Shown piece by piece: positions 1-9,900 of a DNA stretch of 64,000 nucleotides (positions are counted from its first letter, which is position 1; each line of letters opens with the position of its first letter). The DNA is taken from contig JAFZCU010000114.1 of assembly GCA_017556145.1 (NCBI GenBank), forward strand, positions 1-64,000, read 5' to 3'. The position numbers and the translations under genes were made by a program. This stretch comes from Prevotella sp. (GTDB lineage: Bacteria > Bacteroidota > Bacteroidia > Bacteroidales > Bacteroidaceae). The notes beneath the pieces were generated by a model. It ran no database searches, had not been told where the DNA came from, and saw only the letters and a list, made by a program, of their open reading frames with translations.

Positions 1-639
1 GTCACCATCACCGTCTGTTTCTACGAGACGAACATGATGATCGACTTCGTCAGTTTCCAACAGAAGCGGGGCGTGGGTTTCACCGACCATGTCGACATGA
101 TCTTCCGTCTGTTCCTCAGCAGTGCCGTCTGGTACCTGAAGCGTCTTAAGCAAATATCGATGCTCGTCGACAAGGCCAAGCGCAACCTCGATAAGGAAGT
201 GAACAATGAGAGTCTGATTGGTCTCAGCCGTCTGCAGGACTCGCTCACCTACTTCCAGACTTCTATCCGAGGTAATGAGACGCTATTGTCGAAGCTGAAA
301 TTCAAATTGCAGATCGACGAATTGGACGCTGACCTCATTGAGGACGTCAACATTGAGATGACCCAGGCCCGTGAGACCACACTCATCTACTCCAACATTC
401 TGGAATCGACGATGGACACCTACCAGAGTATCATCAACAACAATATGAACACCGTGATGCGTACGCTGACCTCCGTCACCATCATTATGATGATACCCAC
501 ACTGATTACCTCGATGTTCGGCATGAACCTTGTCAACTTCATAGAAGACAAGTCATGGGGATTCATCTTTGCCATCCTCCTTTCAGTGGCAGTTTCAGGC
601 ATCTGTTGGTGGTTCTTCAGGCACAAACGATTGGTGTAA
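1..639 (+). CDS. corA: CorA-family magnesium/divalent cation channel, C-terminal part (5' end outside window)
   Basis: The open frame runs in from base 1, so the N-terminal cytoplasmic domain is missing and only about 212 residues are seen. A long helical stretch leads into two C-terminal membrane segments. Between them lies FGMN, the GMN signature that forms the selectivity filter of the pentameric CorA channel in the inner membrane. The tail after the second segment is short and basic, as in the family. Its expected role is Mg2+ (possibly Co2+/Ni2+) transport. The family call is secure; the exact ion is not visible. Confidence 0.9.
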   Translation, partial: VTITVCFYETNMMIDFVSFQQKRGVGFTDHVDMIFRLFLSSAVWYLKRLKQISMLVDKAKRNLDKEVNNESLIGLSRLQDSLTYFQTSIRGNETLLSKLKFKLQIDELDADLIEDVNIEMTQARETTLIYSNILESTMDTYQSIINNNMNTVMRTLTSVTIIMMIPTLITSMFGMNLVNFIEDKSWGFIFAILLSVAVSGICWWFFRHKRLV

Positions 640-774
640 TAGACATAAATAATGTTAATTATTAGGTTAAACCGAAAATTATTCTTAACTTTGAACCCTG
701 ATTTCGCCCCATTGTGGGCGTTTTCATCATAATTAGTGTTCGTAATCATTCAAGTCAGTAACTAAAAAAGTTAA

Positions 775-2670
775 ATGATGGACTCTCAAGACAACATCCT
801 CGAGCAAGAGGTAAAAGAAGAAGTTATCCAGGAAAATACTGTTCCTGAAGTAGAAACCCCAGAAGTGGCTCCAGTCGTTGAAGATGTGGCACCCACTGTA
901 GAAGAAGAGGCACCAGCCGCTGAAGAAGTGGCTCCAGCTGCAGAAGAAGAGCAGCCCCGTAAGGTCTACGAAACCAAGAAGGAGGTGCTCGACCGCATCA
1001 AGGAGATAGCCCATGGTGACGAGGCTCCCCAAAAGGAGGAGATCGATTACCTGAAGACCTCTTTCTACAAACTGCACATTGCAGAGCGCGAAGCCAGTCT
1101 GAAGGCCTATATCGATGGTGGCGGCGATCCGGATGCCTATCAGATCACACCCGACGAGGATGAAGAAGTATTCAAGGCCGAAATGGGCATCATCAAGGAG
1201 AAGCGTGCCAAGCTTTTCAAGGAACAGGAAGCTGAAAAGCAGGTGAACCTGGAAAAGAAACTCGCCATTATCGAGAAGATCAAGAGTATGATCACCTCTC
1301 CGGAGGAAGCCAACAAAGCCTATCAGGAGTTCAAGGCTCTTCAGGCCGAATGGCGTGAGATTAAGAATGTCCCAGCCGAGAAGGCCAATGAGTTGTGGCG
1401 CAACTATCAACTCTATGTGGAACAGTTCTACGATCTGCTCAAGTTGAATAGCGAAGCCCGCGAATATGACTTCAAGAAGAATTACGGGTTGAAGACCAAG
1501 CTCTGTGAAGCCGCAGAGAAACTGGCCGACGAACCGGATATCATCAGTGCCTTCCATCAGCTCCAGAAACTGCATGCCGAGTATCGTGAAATCGGTCCTG
1601 TGGCCAAAGAGCAGCGTGAAGAAATCTGGAACCGTTTCAAGGCCGCCTCAACCGTTATCAACAAACGTCATCAGCAGCACTTTGAAGGGGTTAGAGCCAA
1701 GGAAGAGGAGAATCTGGCCCGCAAGACGGAACTCTGCGAGAAAGTAGAGGCCATCGCCGCCAAGGAGAACAAGGGCAGCGGTGACTGGGAGAAACATACC
1801 AAGGAGATTATCGACATTCAGACAGAATGGAAGACCATCGGTTTCGCTCCCCAGAAGATGAACGTGAAGATCTTCGAGCGTTTCCGCGCTGCCTGCGATG
1901 ACTTCTTCGGCAGGAAAGCTACCTATTTCAAGACCCTGAAGGATACTTTCAAGGATAATGCCGAAAAGAAACGTGCACTGATTGAGAAAGCCAAAGCTCT
2001 TCAGGACTCTACAGACTGGAAAGCCACTGGTGACAAACTCATCGCCCTCCAGAAGGAATGGAAGACCATCGGTATGGTACCCAAGAAACTCGGTGACCAA
2101 CTCTGGGAGGAATTCCTCGGTGCCTGCAATAAGTTCTTCGATGCCCGTAATGCCGCTGGAGCCGGACAGCGCGGCGAAGAGCGCGAGAATCTTGAAAAGA
2201 AGCGTGAGATTGTTGAAAAGCTCAAGGCTGTGGCCGAGGAAGCTGGAGACAATATCCAGGAGACAGTCCAGAAACTCGTCGAGGAATATCAGTCCATTGG
2301 TCATGTTCCTTTCAAGGAGAAAGACAAACTCTACGAGGAATACCATGCTGTGCTCGACAAGCTCTATAAGGAACTGAATATCAGTGTTGCCAAGCGTCGT
2401 CTGAACAACTTCAAGCAGAGTCTCAAACAGGTGGCTGAGCGTGGAGAGAACGCCCTCGACAACGAGCGTGCCCGTCTGTTCCGCCAGTATGAGGCTATCA
2501 AGCAGGAGGTACAGACCTACGAAAATAACCTCGGTTTCCTCAATGCTTCCTCGAAGAAGGGTAACAGCCTCATCGACGAGATGAACCGCAAGGTTCAGAA
2601 GTTGAAAGACGATATGAATCTCGTCAGGGAGAAAATCAAGGCCATCGACGCTGAGAACAAGGAAGAATAA
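775..2670 (+). CDS. DUF349 repeat protein
   Basis: This is a 631-residue soluble protein. After an acidic Pro/Val/Glu-rich N-terminus (about residues 1-65) comes an almost entirely helical, charged region with repeated W-K-x-I-G blocks (WKTIGFAPQK, WKTIGMVPKK, YREIGPVAKE, YQSIGHVPFK). These are the hallmark of tandem DUF349 domains. DUF349 proteins are widespread in Bacteroidota and their function is not established. The start could be either of two adjacent ATGs (775 or 778). The gene stands alone: a hairpin terminator follows the stop directly, and no partner gene is visible. Confidence 0.85.
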   Translation: MMDSQDNILEQEVKEEVIQENTVPEVETPEVAPVVEDVAPTVEEEAPAAEEVAPAAEEEQPRKVYETKKEVLDRIKEIAHGDEAPQKEEIDYLKTSFYKLHIAEREASLKAYIDGGGDPDAYQITPDEDEEVFKAEMGIIKEKRAKLFKEQEAEKQVNLEKKLAIIEKIKSMITSPEEANKAYQEFKALQAEWREIKNVPAEKANELWRNYQLYVEQFYDLLKLNSEAREYDFKKNYGLKTKLCEAAEKLADEPDIISAFHQLQKLHAEYREIGPVAKEQREEIWNRFKAASTVINKRHQQHFEGVRAKEEENLARKTELCEKVEAIAAKENKGSGDWEKHTKEIIDIQTEWKTIGFAPQKMNVKIFERFRAACDDFFGRKATYFKTLKDTFKDNAEKKRALIEKAKALQDSTDWKATGDKLIALQKEWKTIGMVPKKLGDQLWEEFLGACNKFFDARNAAGAGQRGEERENLEKKREIVEKLKAVAEEAGDNIQETVQKLVEEYQSIGHVPFKEKDKLYEEYHAVLDKLYKELNISVAKRRLNNFKQSLKQVAERGENALDNERARLFRQYEAIKQEVQTYENNLGFLNASSKKGNSLIDEMNRKVQKLKDDMNLVREKIKAIDAENKEE

Positions 2671-2678
2671 GAACAGAG

Positions 2679-2712
2679 AAAAGAGATTTCCACATGGGAA
2701 TCTCTTTTTTTG
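2679..2712 (+). terminator. intrinsic terminator of the DUF349 gene
   Basis: AGAGATTTCC pairs with GGGAATCTCT around a four-base loop and is followed by a T run. It lies 9 bases after the stop codon. Confidence 0.85.
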
Positions 2713-2742
2713 ATGTCTATTTTAATTTTTTCTCCGAAAAGT

Positions 2743-2773
2743 TTTGGTAATTCCAGAAAAAGTAGTACCTTTG
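2743..2773 (+). promoter_or_regulatory. promoter of tRNA-Gln
   Basis: TTTG at 2743-2746 is followed 19 bases later by TACCTTTG (2766-2773). This is the Bacteroidota -33/-7 promoter pattern, about 30 bases before the tRNA 5' end. Confidence 0.8.
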
Positions 2774-2803
2774 CACCCGCAAATGAAAATTGCAAGGATT
2801 CAT

Positions 2804-2874
2804 TGGGGTATGGTGTAATGGTAACACTACAGATTCTGGTCCTGTCATTCTTGGTTCGAGTCCGAGTACCCCAA
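2804..2874 (+). tRNA. tRNA-Gln (anticodon CUG)
   Basis: The cloverleaf can be drawn by hand. The acceptor stem is TGGGGTA/TACCCCA. A D arm follows, then the anticodon loop TTCTGGT with CTG at positions 34-36, and a T arm CTTGG-TTCGAGT-CCGAG. The acceptor stem, the CTG loop and the lack of an encoded CCA fit bacterial tRNA-Gln. One anticodon-stem pair (A-C next to the loop) is mismatched. The 3' end is the attachment site of the integrated element, and the gene stays intact because the left copy of the core repeat restores its 3' end. Confidence 0.93.
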
Positions 2875-2875
2875 C
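2863..2875 (+). repeat. attL core repeat
   Basis: CGAGTACCCCAAC forms the last 12 bases of tRNA-Gln plus one base. It recurs exactly at 30621-30633. The flanking bases differ at both ends of the match (C/G before, A/T after), so 13 bp is the exact limit of identity. Confidence 0.85.
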
Positions 2876-2881
2876 AGATTA

Positions 2882-2922
2882 AAAAGCCAACCACTTGATT
2901 ATCAGGTGGTTGGTTTTCTTTT
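2882..2922 (+). terminator. element-borne replacement terminator for tRNA-Gln
   Basis: CCAACCAC (2887-2894) pairs with GTGGTTGG (2906-2913) and a T-rich tract follows. It lies inside the element, right after the attL core, and replaces the native tRNA terminator that now sits beyond attR at 30642-30680. Confidence 0.8.
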
Positions 2923-2929
2923 GTGGGTG

Positions 2930-2950
2930 TTTTTCGCGTCGGATTCGCGT
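2930..2950 (+). promoter_or_regulatory. integrase arm-type sites, left end
   Basis: TTTTTCGCGTCG (2930-2941) is followed by a partial copy TTCGCGT (2944-2950). The same 12-mer occurs twice, in opposite orientations, near attR. Placement just inside both ends is what arm-binding sites of a lambda-type integrase look like. The role is inferred; the repeats are seen. Confidence 0.55.
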
Positions 2951-3195
2951 TAAGAGTTGGGAAACTCAAAGTTTTGTGATAAGTCTGAACCAAGAAAAAG
3001 AAATTGGGGATGCAATTATTATCACAATAACTGCACCCCTTACGTTCTTATAAAATTACCATTACTGGCAATTCGGTTGCAAAGTTACGAAAAAAGTACG
3101 ATAATCAAAACTATTTGGCTCCAAATATTTATTTGGTTATAAATATTATAATGTATATGGTAATTATTGGAGGTTATTCTCAGATTCCGACATAG
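2951..3195. other. non-coding left flank of the element with one hairpin
   Basis: No convincing gene lies between attL and the first promoter. A hairpin can be drawn at about 3005-3042: GGGG.TGCA.TTATT against AATAA.TGCA.CCCC, with one bulge. The rest is AT-rich with no obvious signal. Confidence 0.4.
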
Positions 3196-3258
3196 TTTGT
3201 CACCAAGTCTAATCATAAACGACTATCTTTGCATCATCTTTTCTGAATCACAGAAAAG
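3196..3258 (+). promoter_or_regulatory. promoter and leader hairpin of the left beta-repeat gene
   Basis: A -7 element TATCTTTG is at 3224-3231, followed by GCA. A TTTG at 3196-3199 lies 24 bases upstream, longer than the usual 19-21. In the leader, CTTTTCTG (3238-3245) and CAGAAAAG (3251-3258) form a perfect 8 bp hairpin before the gene start at 3282. Confidence 0.55.
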
Positions 3259-3281
3259 GCTAAACTATAATAAGAAAGAAT

Positions 3282-3800
3282 ATGGATGCAACAGAACTTA
3301 GCAAAACTTTGAGAGAAAGCGCACGTTCAAACGGACTGTGTGATCAATGGTATAATGAATGGAAAGATTCTTGCTCACCCAAGGAACTTGCAGCCAAAAT
3401 GTTTAAGGGATTGGACTTCGTTCTTAAACTTCATTGGCCATCCAACGACTTCATCAAAGAACATTTCAGCCTCGACTTCCGTAGAGAGGTCAATGTATTC
3501 GTTGACGATAGTCATAGCACACTCAATCCAAAGCAAAGCCTTATTCTGGGAAAGTCGGAGGTCACGGCTCGATTCAATGGTGCAAGTCATGGCAGTATCT
3601 ATGTCCGCGACTACTCCAGACTTACAGTGACGGCAAAGAACCGTAGTTTTGTTATCATCCACCTCTATGACAATGCGACTGTCAGCGTCAAACAATTCGA
3701 CAAAGCAGAGATAGTTGTCATTAAACACTCACACGATGTAACTGTCAATGCCGACGAAAGCATCAAAGTACGTGAGGAATACGACTATTTAGAAAAATGA
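3282..3800 (+). CDS. beta-repeat (solenoid-like) protein, left copy
   Basis: 172 residues with no signal peptide. The first 65 or so are helical. From about residue 70 the sequence becomes short beta turns with regular hydrophobic/polar alternation and small-residue corners (SRLTVTAKNRSFVIIHLYDN, then NATVSVKQFDKAEIVVIKH). This suggests a small right-handed beta-solenoid. The C-terminal block VVIKHSHDVTVNADES resembles VVIIKHDSTVTINDETGE of the gene at 11879-12670, so the two are paralogues. No enzymatic motif is visible and the function is unknown. It has its own promoter and terminator. Confidence 0.75.
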   Translation: MDATELSKTLRESARSNGLCDQWYNEWKDSCSPKELAAKMFKGLDFVLKLHWPSNDFIKEHFSLDFRREVNVFVDDSHSTLNPKQSLILGKSEVTARFNGASHGSIYVRDYSRLTVTAKNRSFVIIHLYDNATVSVKQFDKAEIVVIKHSHDVTVNADESIKVREEYDYLEK

Positions 3801-3889
3801 TTCTTATTCTTTTTCCCTTAGCAAAGCGTTGTGAGGGAATAGTTTAGTTAGTAGTAATATTTATAGTTTTAGGTTTTTAGTTATTGGTT

Positions 3890-3924
3890 GAATCGGATGT
3901 CTGGGATAGATAGCCGATTCTTTT
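3890..3924 (+). terminator. terminator of the 3282 gene, with shared apical motif
   Basis: GAATCGG/CCGATTC stem (3890-3896 with 3914-3920) followed by TTTTC. The loop ATGTCTGGGATAGATAG resembles the loops of the terminators at 19621 and 25778: TCT pairs with AGA under UG and UAG flanks. Confidence 0.8.
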
Positions 3925-3930
3925 CATATA

Positions 3931-3962
3931 AAAAGGGTAGGAGTCTTATCGGACACCTACCC
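3931..3962 (-). terminator. terminator of the tape measure gene
   Basis: GGGTAGG (3935-3941) pairs with CCTACCC (3956-3962). Read on the minus strand, the stem is followed by a T run. It lies about 40 bases after the tape measure stop codon. Confidence 0.75.
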
Positions 3963-3999
3963 CAACACAAAAAATGAATTGGCAAAAAAATAGAACAGA

Positions 4000-6900
4000 T
4001 CACTTTATACTTATTTGTTCAATGCCATTTGCAGCACGGTCAATATGGTCACTCATGGACTTTATGGCTTCAAATAGCGCACCGTCACCCCGTTCAATCA
4101 TTCTTACAAGTGCTTGTGTGTTGTCGTGGATTCCTGCAACATGGTTGCTCATTCCTGAGATTTGCTCGATATAGTCACGCCAATATGTCTGTACAAACTC
4201 CTTGTATTGTGATTCCTGAAGGATTCTCATTATTGACAAATCCTGACGGGCTGCATTTACATACCCTGCAAGCAGGCCACTCGTTTCCTCAGACGTACCC
4301 TGAACACTACTACTGAGAGTATTTGCACTGTCATTCATTACAGAAAGTCCGGCATTGTTCAAGCCTCTCTCGAAAGCGTTCATAAACTCCAAAGCTGCCG
4401 TGATAGTCTGCTCACCCTCACCGCCTTTGCCAAAGAAGTTTGTGATGGTAGATGTGACTGCTGCCATACTACTCTTCGGGTCTTTAGCATTGAACACGCC
4501 CTTGGTTCCTTTCTCAACGCTACCAAACAGTTTCTCTTCGAGATTGGCAAACATTGGTTCAAGAATAGCCATTTGCATCATCTTGTTCATCACCTGCTGT
4601 AAGATATGGGTAACAGTGTCTTTGTATGCTTTTGCGGCACTCTCACCATTCTCGAAAGCAGTAGAGAGACCATCGGAAAGCTGATCAGCCCAACCCTTGA
4701 TGTCAATATCCCACAACTCTTTCGCCAAGTCTTCGGAGAAATAATGAATCTGCTCGTCAAGTTCGGCTATCTTCTTCTTGAACTCCAATAATGCCTCGTC
4801 TGAAGAGTCTTTCTTATCATCCTCTTCATTATACATGTTGACGTAATCCTGACGCTCTTTTTCGAGGGCTGCAAGTTCCTGTGCATAGCCAGATGCACCA
4901 GAGCCAGTAGTGTAGAACTCACGCATGGCGTTACTTGCTGCATCACCACCTTTGTACGTCTTTGCAAAATAACGACGTAGAGCACCTGTGTCATAGCCTA
5001 ACGTGCGACCGCGAAGGGATTTGATAACCTCGGTATTGGCTTCCAAAGCAGCAACGTTACGCTGCAAAGCCTCGATGTGGTTCTGACGTTTCTTGTCATG
5101 TCCTTTGGCAAAGCCGGTTATCCAACCAGTGAACGAGCCAACGACACCAGAGATAACACCTCCGGCATCACCATTCTTCAACGAATCCCAACCCTTTGCA
5201 GCACTACTACTGGCAGAAGAGAAAGAACTGAAGAAGGTGTTCGCGTCTTCCCAAGAATCGCTCTCTGTGTCATAGCCAAGGGCAGTGTACATTTCACGAA
5301 TCTGCTGGAAAGCATCATTGAAGCCTTGAACAAGGTTGTCGATACCGTGAACAATCATGTCGATAATGGCAACACACTCCATGCCACCCTCACCCATAGC
5401 TTCCATACCCTCACCCATCTGCATCATGGATTGGGCTGCATCACTGTCTTTGAAAGCCTGCGCAATCTGTTGCTGGTCGGAAGACGTGTCAAGAATCTTT
5501 TGAGCATCCTGATATTTCTGCGCGCCCTCTTCCTGCATGGATTTACCACGCTTGATCATATTCTCAAAGATGCCGTTCAAACCATTCTTCATGTAGGACT
5601 GGAAATAACTGTCTTGTTTATCCAGTTCTCTCATCCGTTTATTGATAGCGGAAATTTTGTCAGAGTATTCCTTTGCCGTGATTGCACCTGTCTTCAGGGC
5701 TTCATTGAGTTTCTGTTTTAGAGTGTTGGCAAAAGTTTGTAGTTCTGCCTTGGCCTTGATGAAGGAATCGCCAAACAGTTTCTTGTAGTCAGCACTCAGT
5801 TCCATAATCTTCAACTGCGCACTGGCAGTATTCCTTGATATGGCACTGCTTTTTTCAGCCTCTGTCAGTTTTGAGTTCTTGCTGATAAGTTCATTCTGAT
5901 ATGCAAGTTCACCGTTTATCTGAGCAATCTGCGTAGCATAGTCTTTGGCGTTCTTTATCGCGTTCTCGTAGGCAGTGGCACTTTCCTTTTCTATTTTCAG
6001 GCGATTCTCCTGCCAGGCATCCCAAATCTTATAGATGGCACTATCCTTGCCAAACTTCTTTACTTCGCTTTCGGACATGGCAAAGATTTGGTCAGGCGTA
6101 TATTGGTTGCCTACCTTCTTCATTTCTTCCTGCATCTTGTCTTTCAGCCAGTCGGAATAAGATGTGTTCTGAACCACACCGGCTATTCTGGCAGCAAAAT
6201 CGGGATCACCTGTCAGTTGCAACCATTTCTTGTAAGTATCATAGTTCTCACCTACAATCCTTTCGAGACGTTCAAGTTCACTGACAGCGAAAGAAATATC
6301 TTCCTTAAATTTGCGTAATGACTCTGCGCTTTTCTTCGACCCAAGTCCTTCTACGAAAACTTTCCTTTCCTCAGTCTTCGACCCAATCTTCTTTGCAGCC
6401 TCATTCAGACTTGCATCAAAGTCATTCGGATTGGTGAAGTAACTCCATAACGGTGCAAAGTCACCCTCGGCTTTCAACTTCGATTCAGCCTGCGCCCGCG
6501 TCATTAGCTTTTCAAGCTGTGCCAACTCCTGCCTATACTTTTCCAGAAGTTGTATGCGCTTTCTCCATAACTCCAGTTCCTTGTCAGCCTTTGCCGTATT
6601 CTTGTCTCGGAAAGTCTTACCACCGCTATTAGGATCAGAGAGGGAAATGCCAGTAGCGGCATTGAATCCCATTGCATCATTCAGTTTCGTAGCATAGGAA
6701 TCCCAATCAGCAAGCATATTCTCAAAGATGGTTGCATCCTTACCCGGATTCTCTTTCTTCCACTGATTGACAAGTGCTGTCCTTTGTGTAAGTCCAAGTT
6801 CCTTCATACCACCGCTAACGTCAACACCCATCTTTATCATCAATGGCTTAACATTGTTGAAATAGTCCTGTGCTGATTTGTAGTCTTGGCGAATCTTACT

Positions 6901-9900
6901 GATAACGTCACCAAAGTTGGTAGCGGTCTTTATGTCAATGTGCCAGTCGTGACCAACCAAATCTTTCAATGACTGTTCCATAGCATTGATTCTGGCGGCG
7001 GCTTCGACCGTCTTCACGTCAAGTTGAATGCCAAACTTTTCACTCGCAAGTTTCTTCACGCTCTCACGAATGTCTTCGGTGGCATTATCGGCTTTGCTGA
7101 CAGTTTCAGCCAGAGCCAGTGCAATAGCCTGCTTCTGTGACTCAGAGAGGTTCTTGAAGTCCCAACCTGCCTCAGTGAGTTTTGCTTTCAGACTGTTAGC
7201 CCATTTGGTTGCATCAGCATCCATTTCCTCAAAGGCACTCTTCATCATCCAAGCATACTTATCGGGGCCATCAGCACCAAGATAACCACCACCAGAGCCG
7301 TGGAAGACGTGACCAAGTGCCTTACGCTCGTATTTGGTCATACCTTCCCTTGCATCCTCAAAGGCTTTGACGGCATCGGTGTACTTGTCTTGATTCTCGA
7401 CCAACATCTTCAACTGCTCGGCTTCTGTGAGGTTGCGTTTCTCATTTTTCACCATAGCGGCATTAGCCACTTTCAAAGCATCGGCAAACGTCTTCTCACT
7501 ACGGGCTGCAGTAAGTGCCGTGTCAATGCTCTGCGAGTGCTTAACCGTAAGTTCTGTAATGGAATCGTTGTATTTCTTAACGGCATTGGAATAGTCATTG
7601 ATATTGGTGATGAAACTATCATTGAACCAACCGCCATTAGTCGCATTCTCAGCATATTCAATGGCACTGCTAACCTGTTTGAGATAGACGTAAGCCTCAG
7701 CCGTTTGGGTTACAGACTTAGCGAGAATGTCATATTGCTCTGCAACACTTCTGACATTGCCTTTATCGTCTTTGAATGACTCATTGAGTATGCGGTTAGG
7801 AGTGGCGGCATATTCACGGATAAACTGAGTCCACTTGTCTATTTGAGCCATCATGTCCTGAGTTGACATTTCTGCCGACGGCTTATAAGAGAATTTGCCA
7901 TTGAGAATATCCTTAACGTCACCAATCTCAACTTCAACGTCGTTGACCTTGAAAGTAAGTCCAGTGGCTTCCATCATTGAACGTATATTCTTGACACCCT
8001 CCAAGGCACGGTTGAATAAGTCATCGTTCAACTGCTTTGCACGGTCAACCTCGATCTTGTTACGCTGCCATAGTTCCATGACACCTGCAAGCAAGGCGAA
8101 CAAAGCCATCTGAGGATTCAGGAACAAACTCTTCATAGCTGCTCCCAACTTCACAAAGCCCATACTCAAACCATTCACTACACCAGTCATAGCACCATAG
8201 GTACGGACGCTATTCACGGCTGCGATTCCTGCACTCTTCTCAGCCTTTGTCAAGTCAGAGAGAATGATTGCTTGTCTGGCTTGAGCCTTAGAGGTCTTAC
8301 CAAGAGCAACCTGACGTGCAAGGTCTTCCGTTGTCTGTCTGCGTTCTGACAATGCAAGGGCATTACCGAAAACTATCTGCTGTCTGGTTGTGGCAATGCG
8401 GAGTTTCTGAGCGTCGTTAAGTTGTCGTGACAATCCTATGCGACGGCCAATCCATGACTGAGCGAGTCTTTCACTGGCAGTCCACTTATGGGTTGTGGCT
8501 ATCATGGCATTTTCAGCGAGAGTAATGTCACGATAACTTCTGGCAAGGCGCAAACTGGCAATTTCTGCCCTCTGATATGCTTTGATACCGTTCATTACTG
8601 CGATGGCATTAGCACCAAGCAATGAGTTGACAAGAGCCATATAGGTCTTAACCGCTCCAAATGCGACAATACCAGAGCCGACAATGGTAAACAGTTCCTC
8701 CCAATGCCGTGACAGAGTAGTGAGAATGGCTGCAAGGTCTTTCAGTCCGCTACCGACACCACTTTCTGCAATCTCATTGAACATGATCTCGTAGGAGTCA
8801 CGGAGATTCTTGAACTTAGCATTAAGAGCCTGTGACATTGTTTCCTGTGCCTCAAAGAACGGGCCACCTTGATTCGTCATGTCTTTCAGGACATTCAGAA
8901 CATCGTCATAGCCAATCTCTTTTCGGGAAACCATCTTACGAATCTGCGACGTGGTTACACCGAACTTATCTGCCAATCTCTGTAACAATGGAACATTGGC
9001 CATGGAGAATTGACGCAAGGTATAACCAGTAAGAGCCGTCTCGGAACGGACGTGACCCAAAGCCAATGCCAAACGGCTTACATCAGTGCCAGTTGCAGCG
9101 GATATGTCTGCCAAACGCTTCGTCATATCATACAACTCACTGTATTCAAAGCCAAAGGCACTGAGTTGCTTTGTCATAGCATCAAGTTCAGTAACTCCAA
9201 ATGGTGACTTGATAGCCAGATTCTTCACCTTAGAGAAAAGATCAGTGGCATGAGCCGTGTCACCAAGTATTGCACCGATGCTAAGACGCTGCTGTTCAAG
9301 TTTACCGCCTTTCTCGATGATATTGTCTATAAACGACTTTGCACCCCATACACTGAGGTATTGAGCCGCCATACTTCGTAAGTCCTGTAACGTCTGAGAC
9401 TGACCATGAAGTGCCGATGTACTTTGGTTGATAGCCTGTGCAAGTCGCATTTCCTCACCTGCAAGCCAAGTAACGGCTGCAACGGCTGAATTTCTCGCGG
9501 CAATGTTGATTCGCGTTTCCTGAGTGTTCTGCTGAATCCGTTGTGTCAATGCTCGATAACCACCCTCGGCTTTCAACATCTGTGCCGTTGTGCCATCTTC
9601 CAAGTGACCGCCATTTCTGAAAATTGCCGTGAACTTCTGCATATAGCCGTCCATATCCTGCAACAGCTTATCCAGATTCGGAGTCTTCACACCAAGTTTG
9701 TTAGCCTGAGACTGCAAAGCCTGTAATGCAGCAATCTTTTTCTCCAAAACGGCAATCTGATAGACGGCTTCATTGACACTACGCTTGTCAACCAGTTTTT
9801 GCTTCTCTGCCGCCCGGCTCTGCTCTTGCTGTGTCCTCGACAATCCGTTAATCTCATTCCTCAACATACGTATAACCTGCATATATCGGTCGTACTGATT

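Noticed and set aside
5077..5721. Long open frame antisense to the tape measure gene
   Set aside because: A shadow of the repetitive tape measure coding strand; no promoter or ribosome site.
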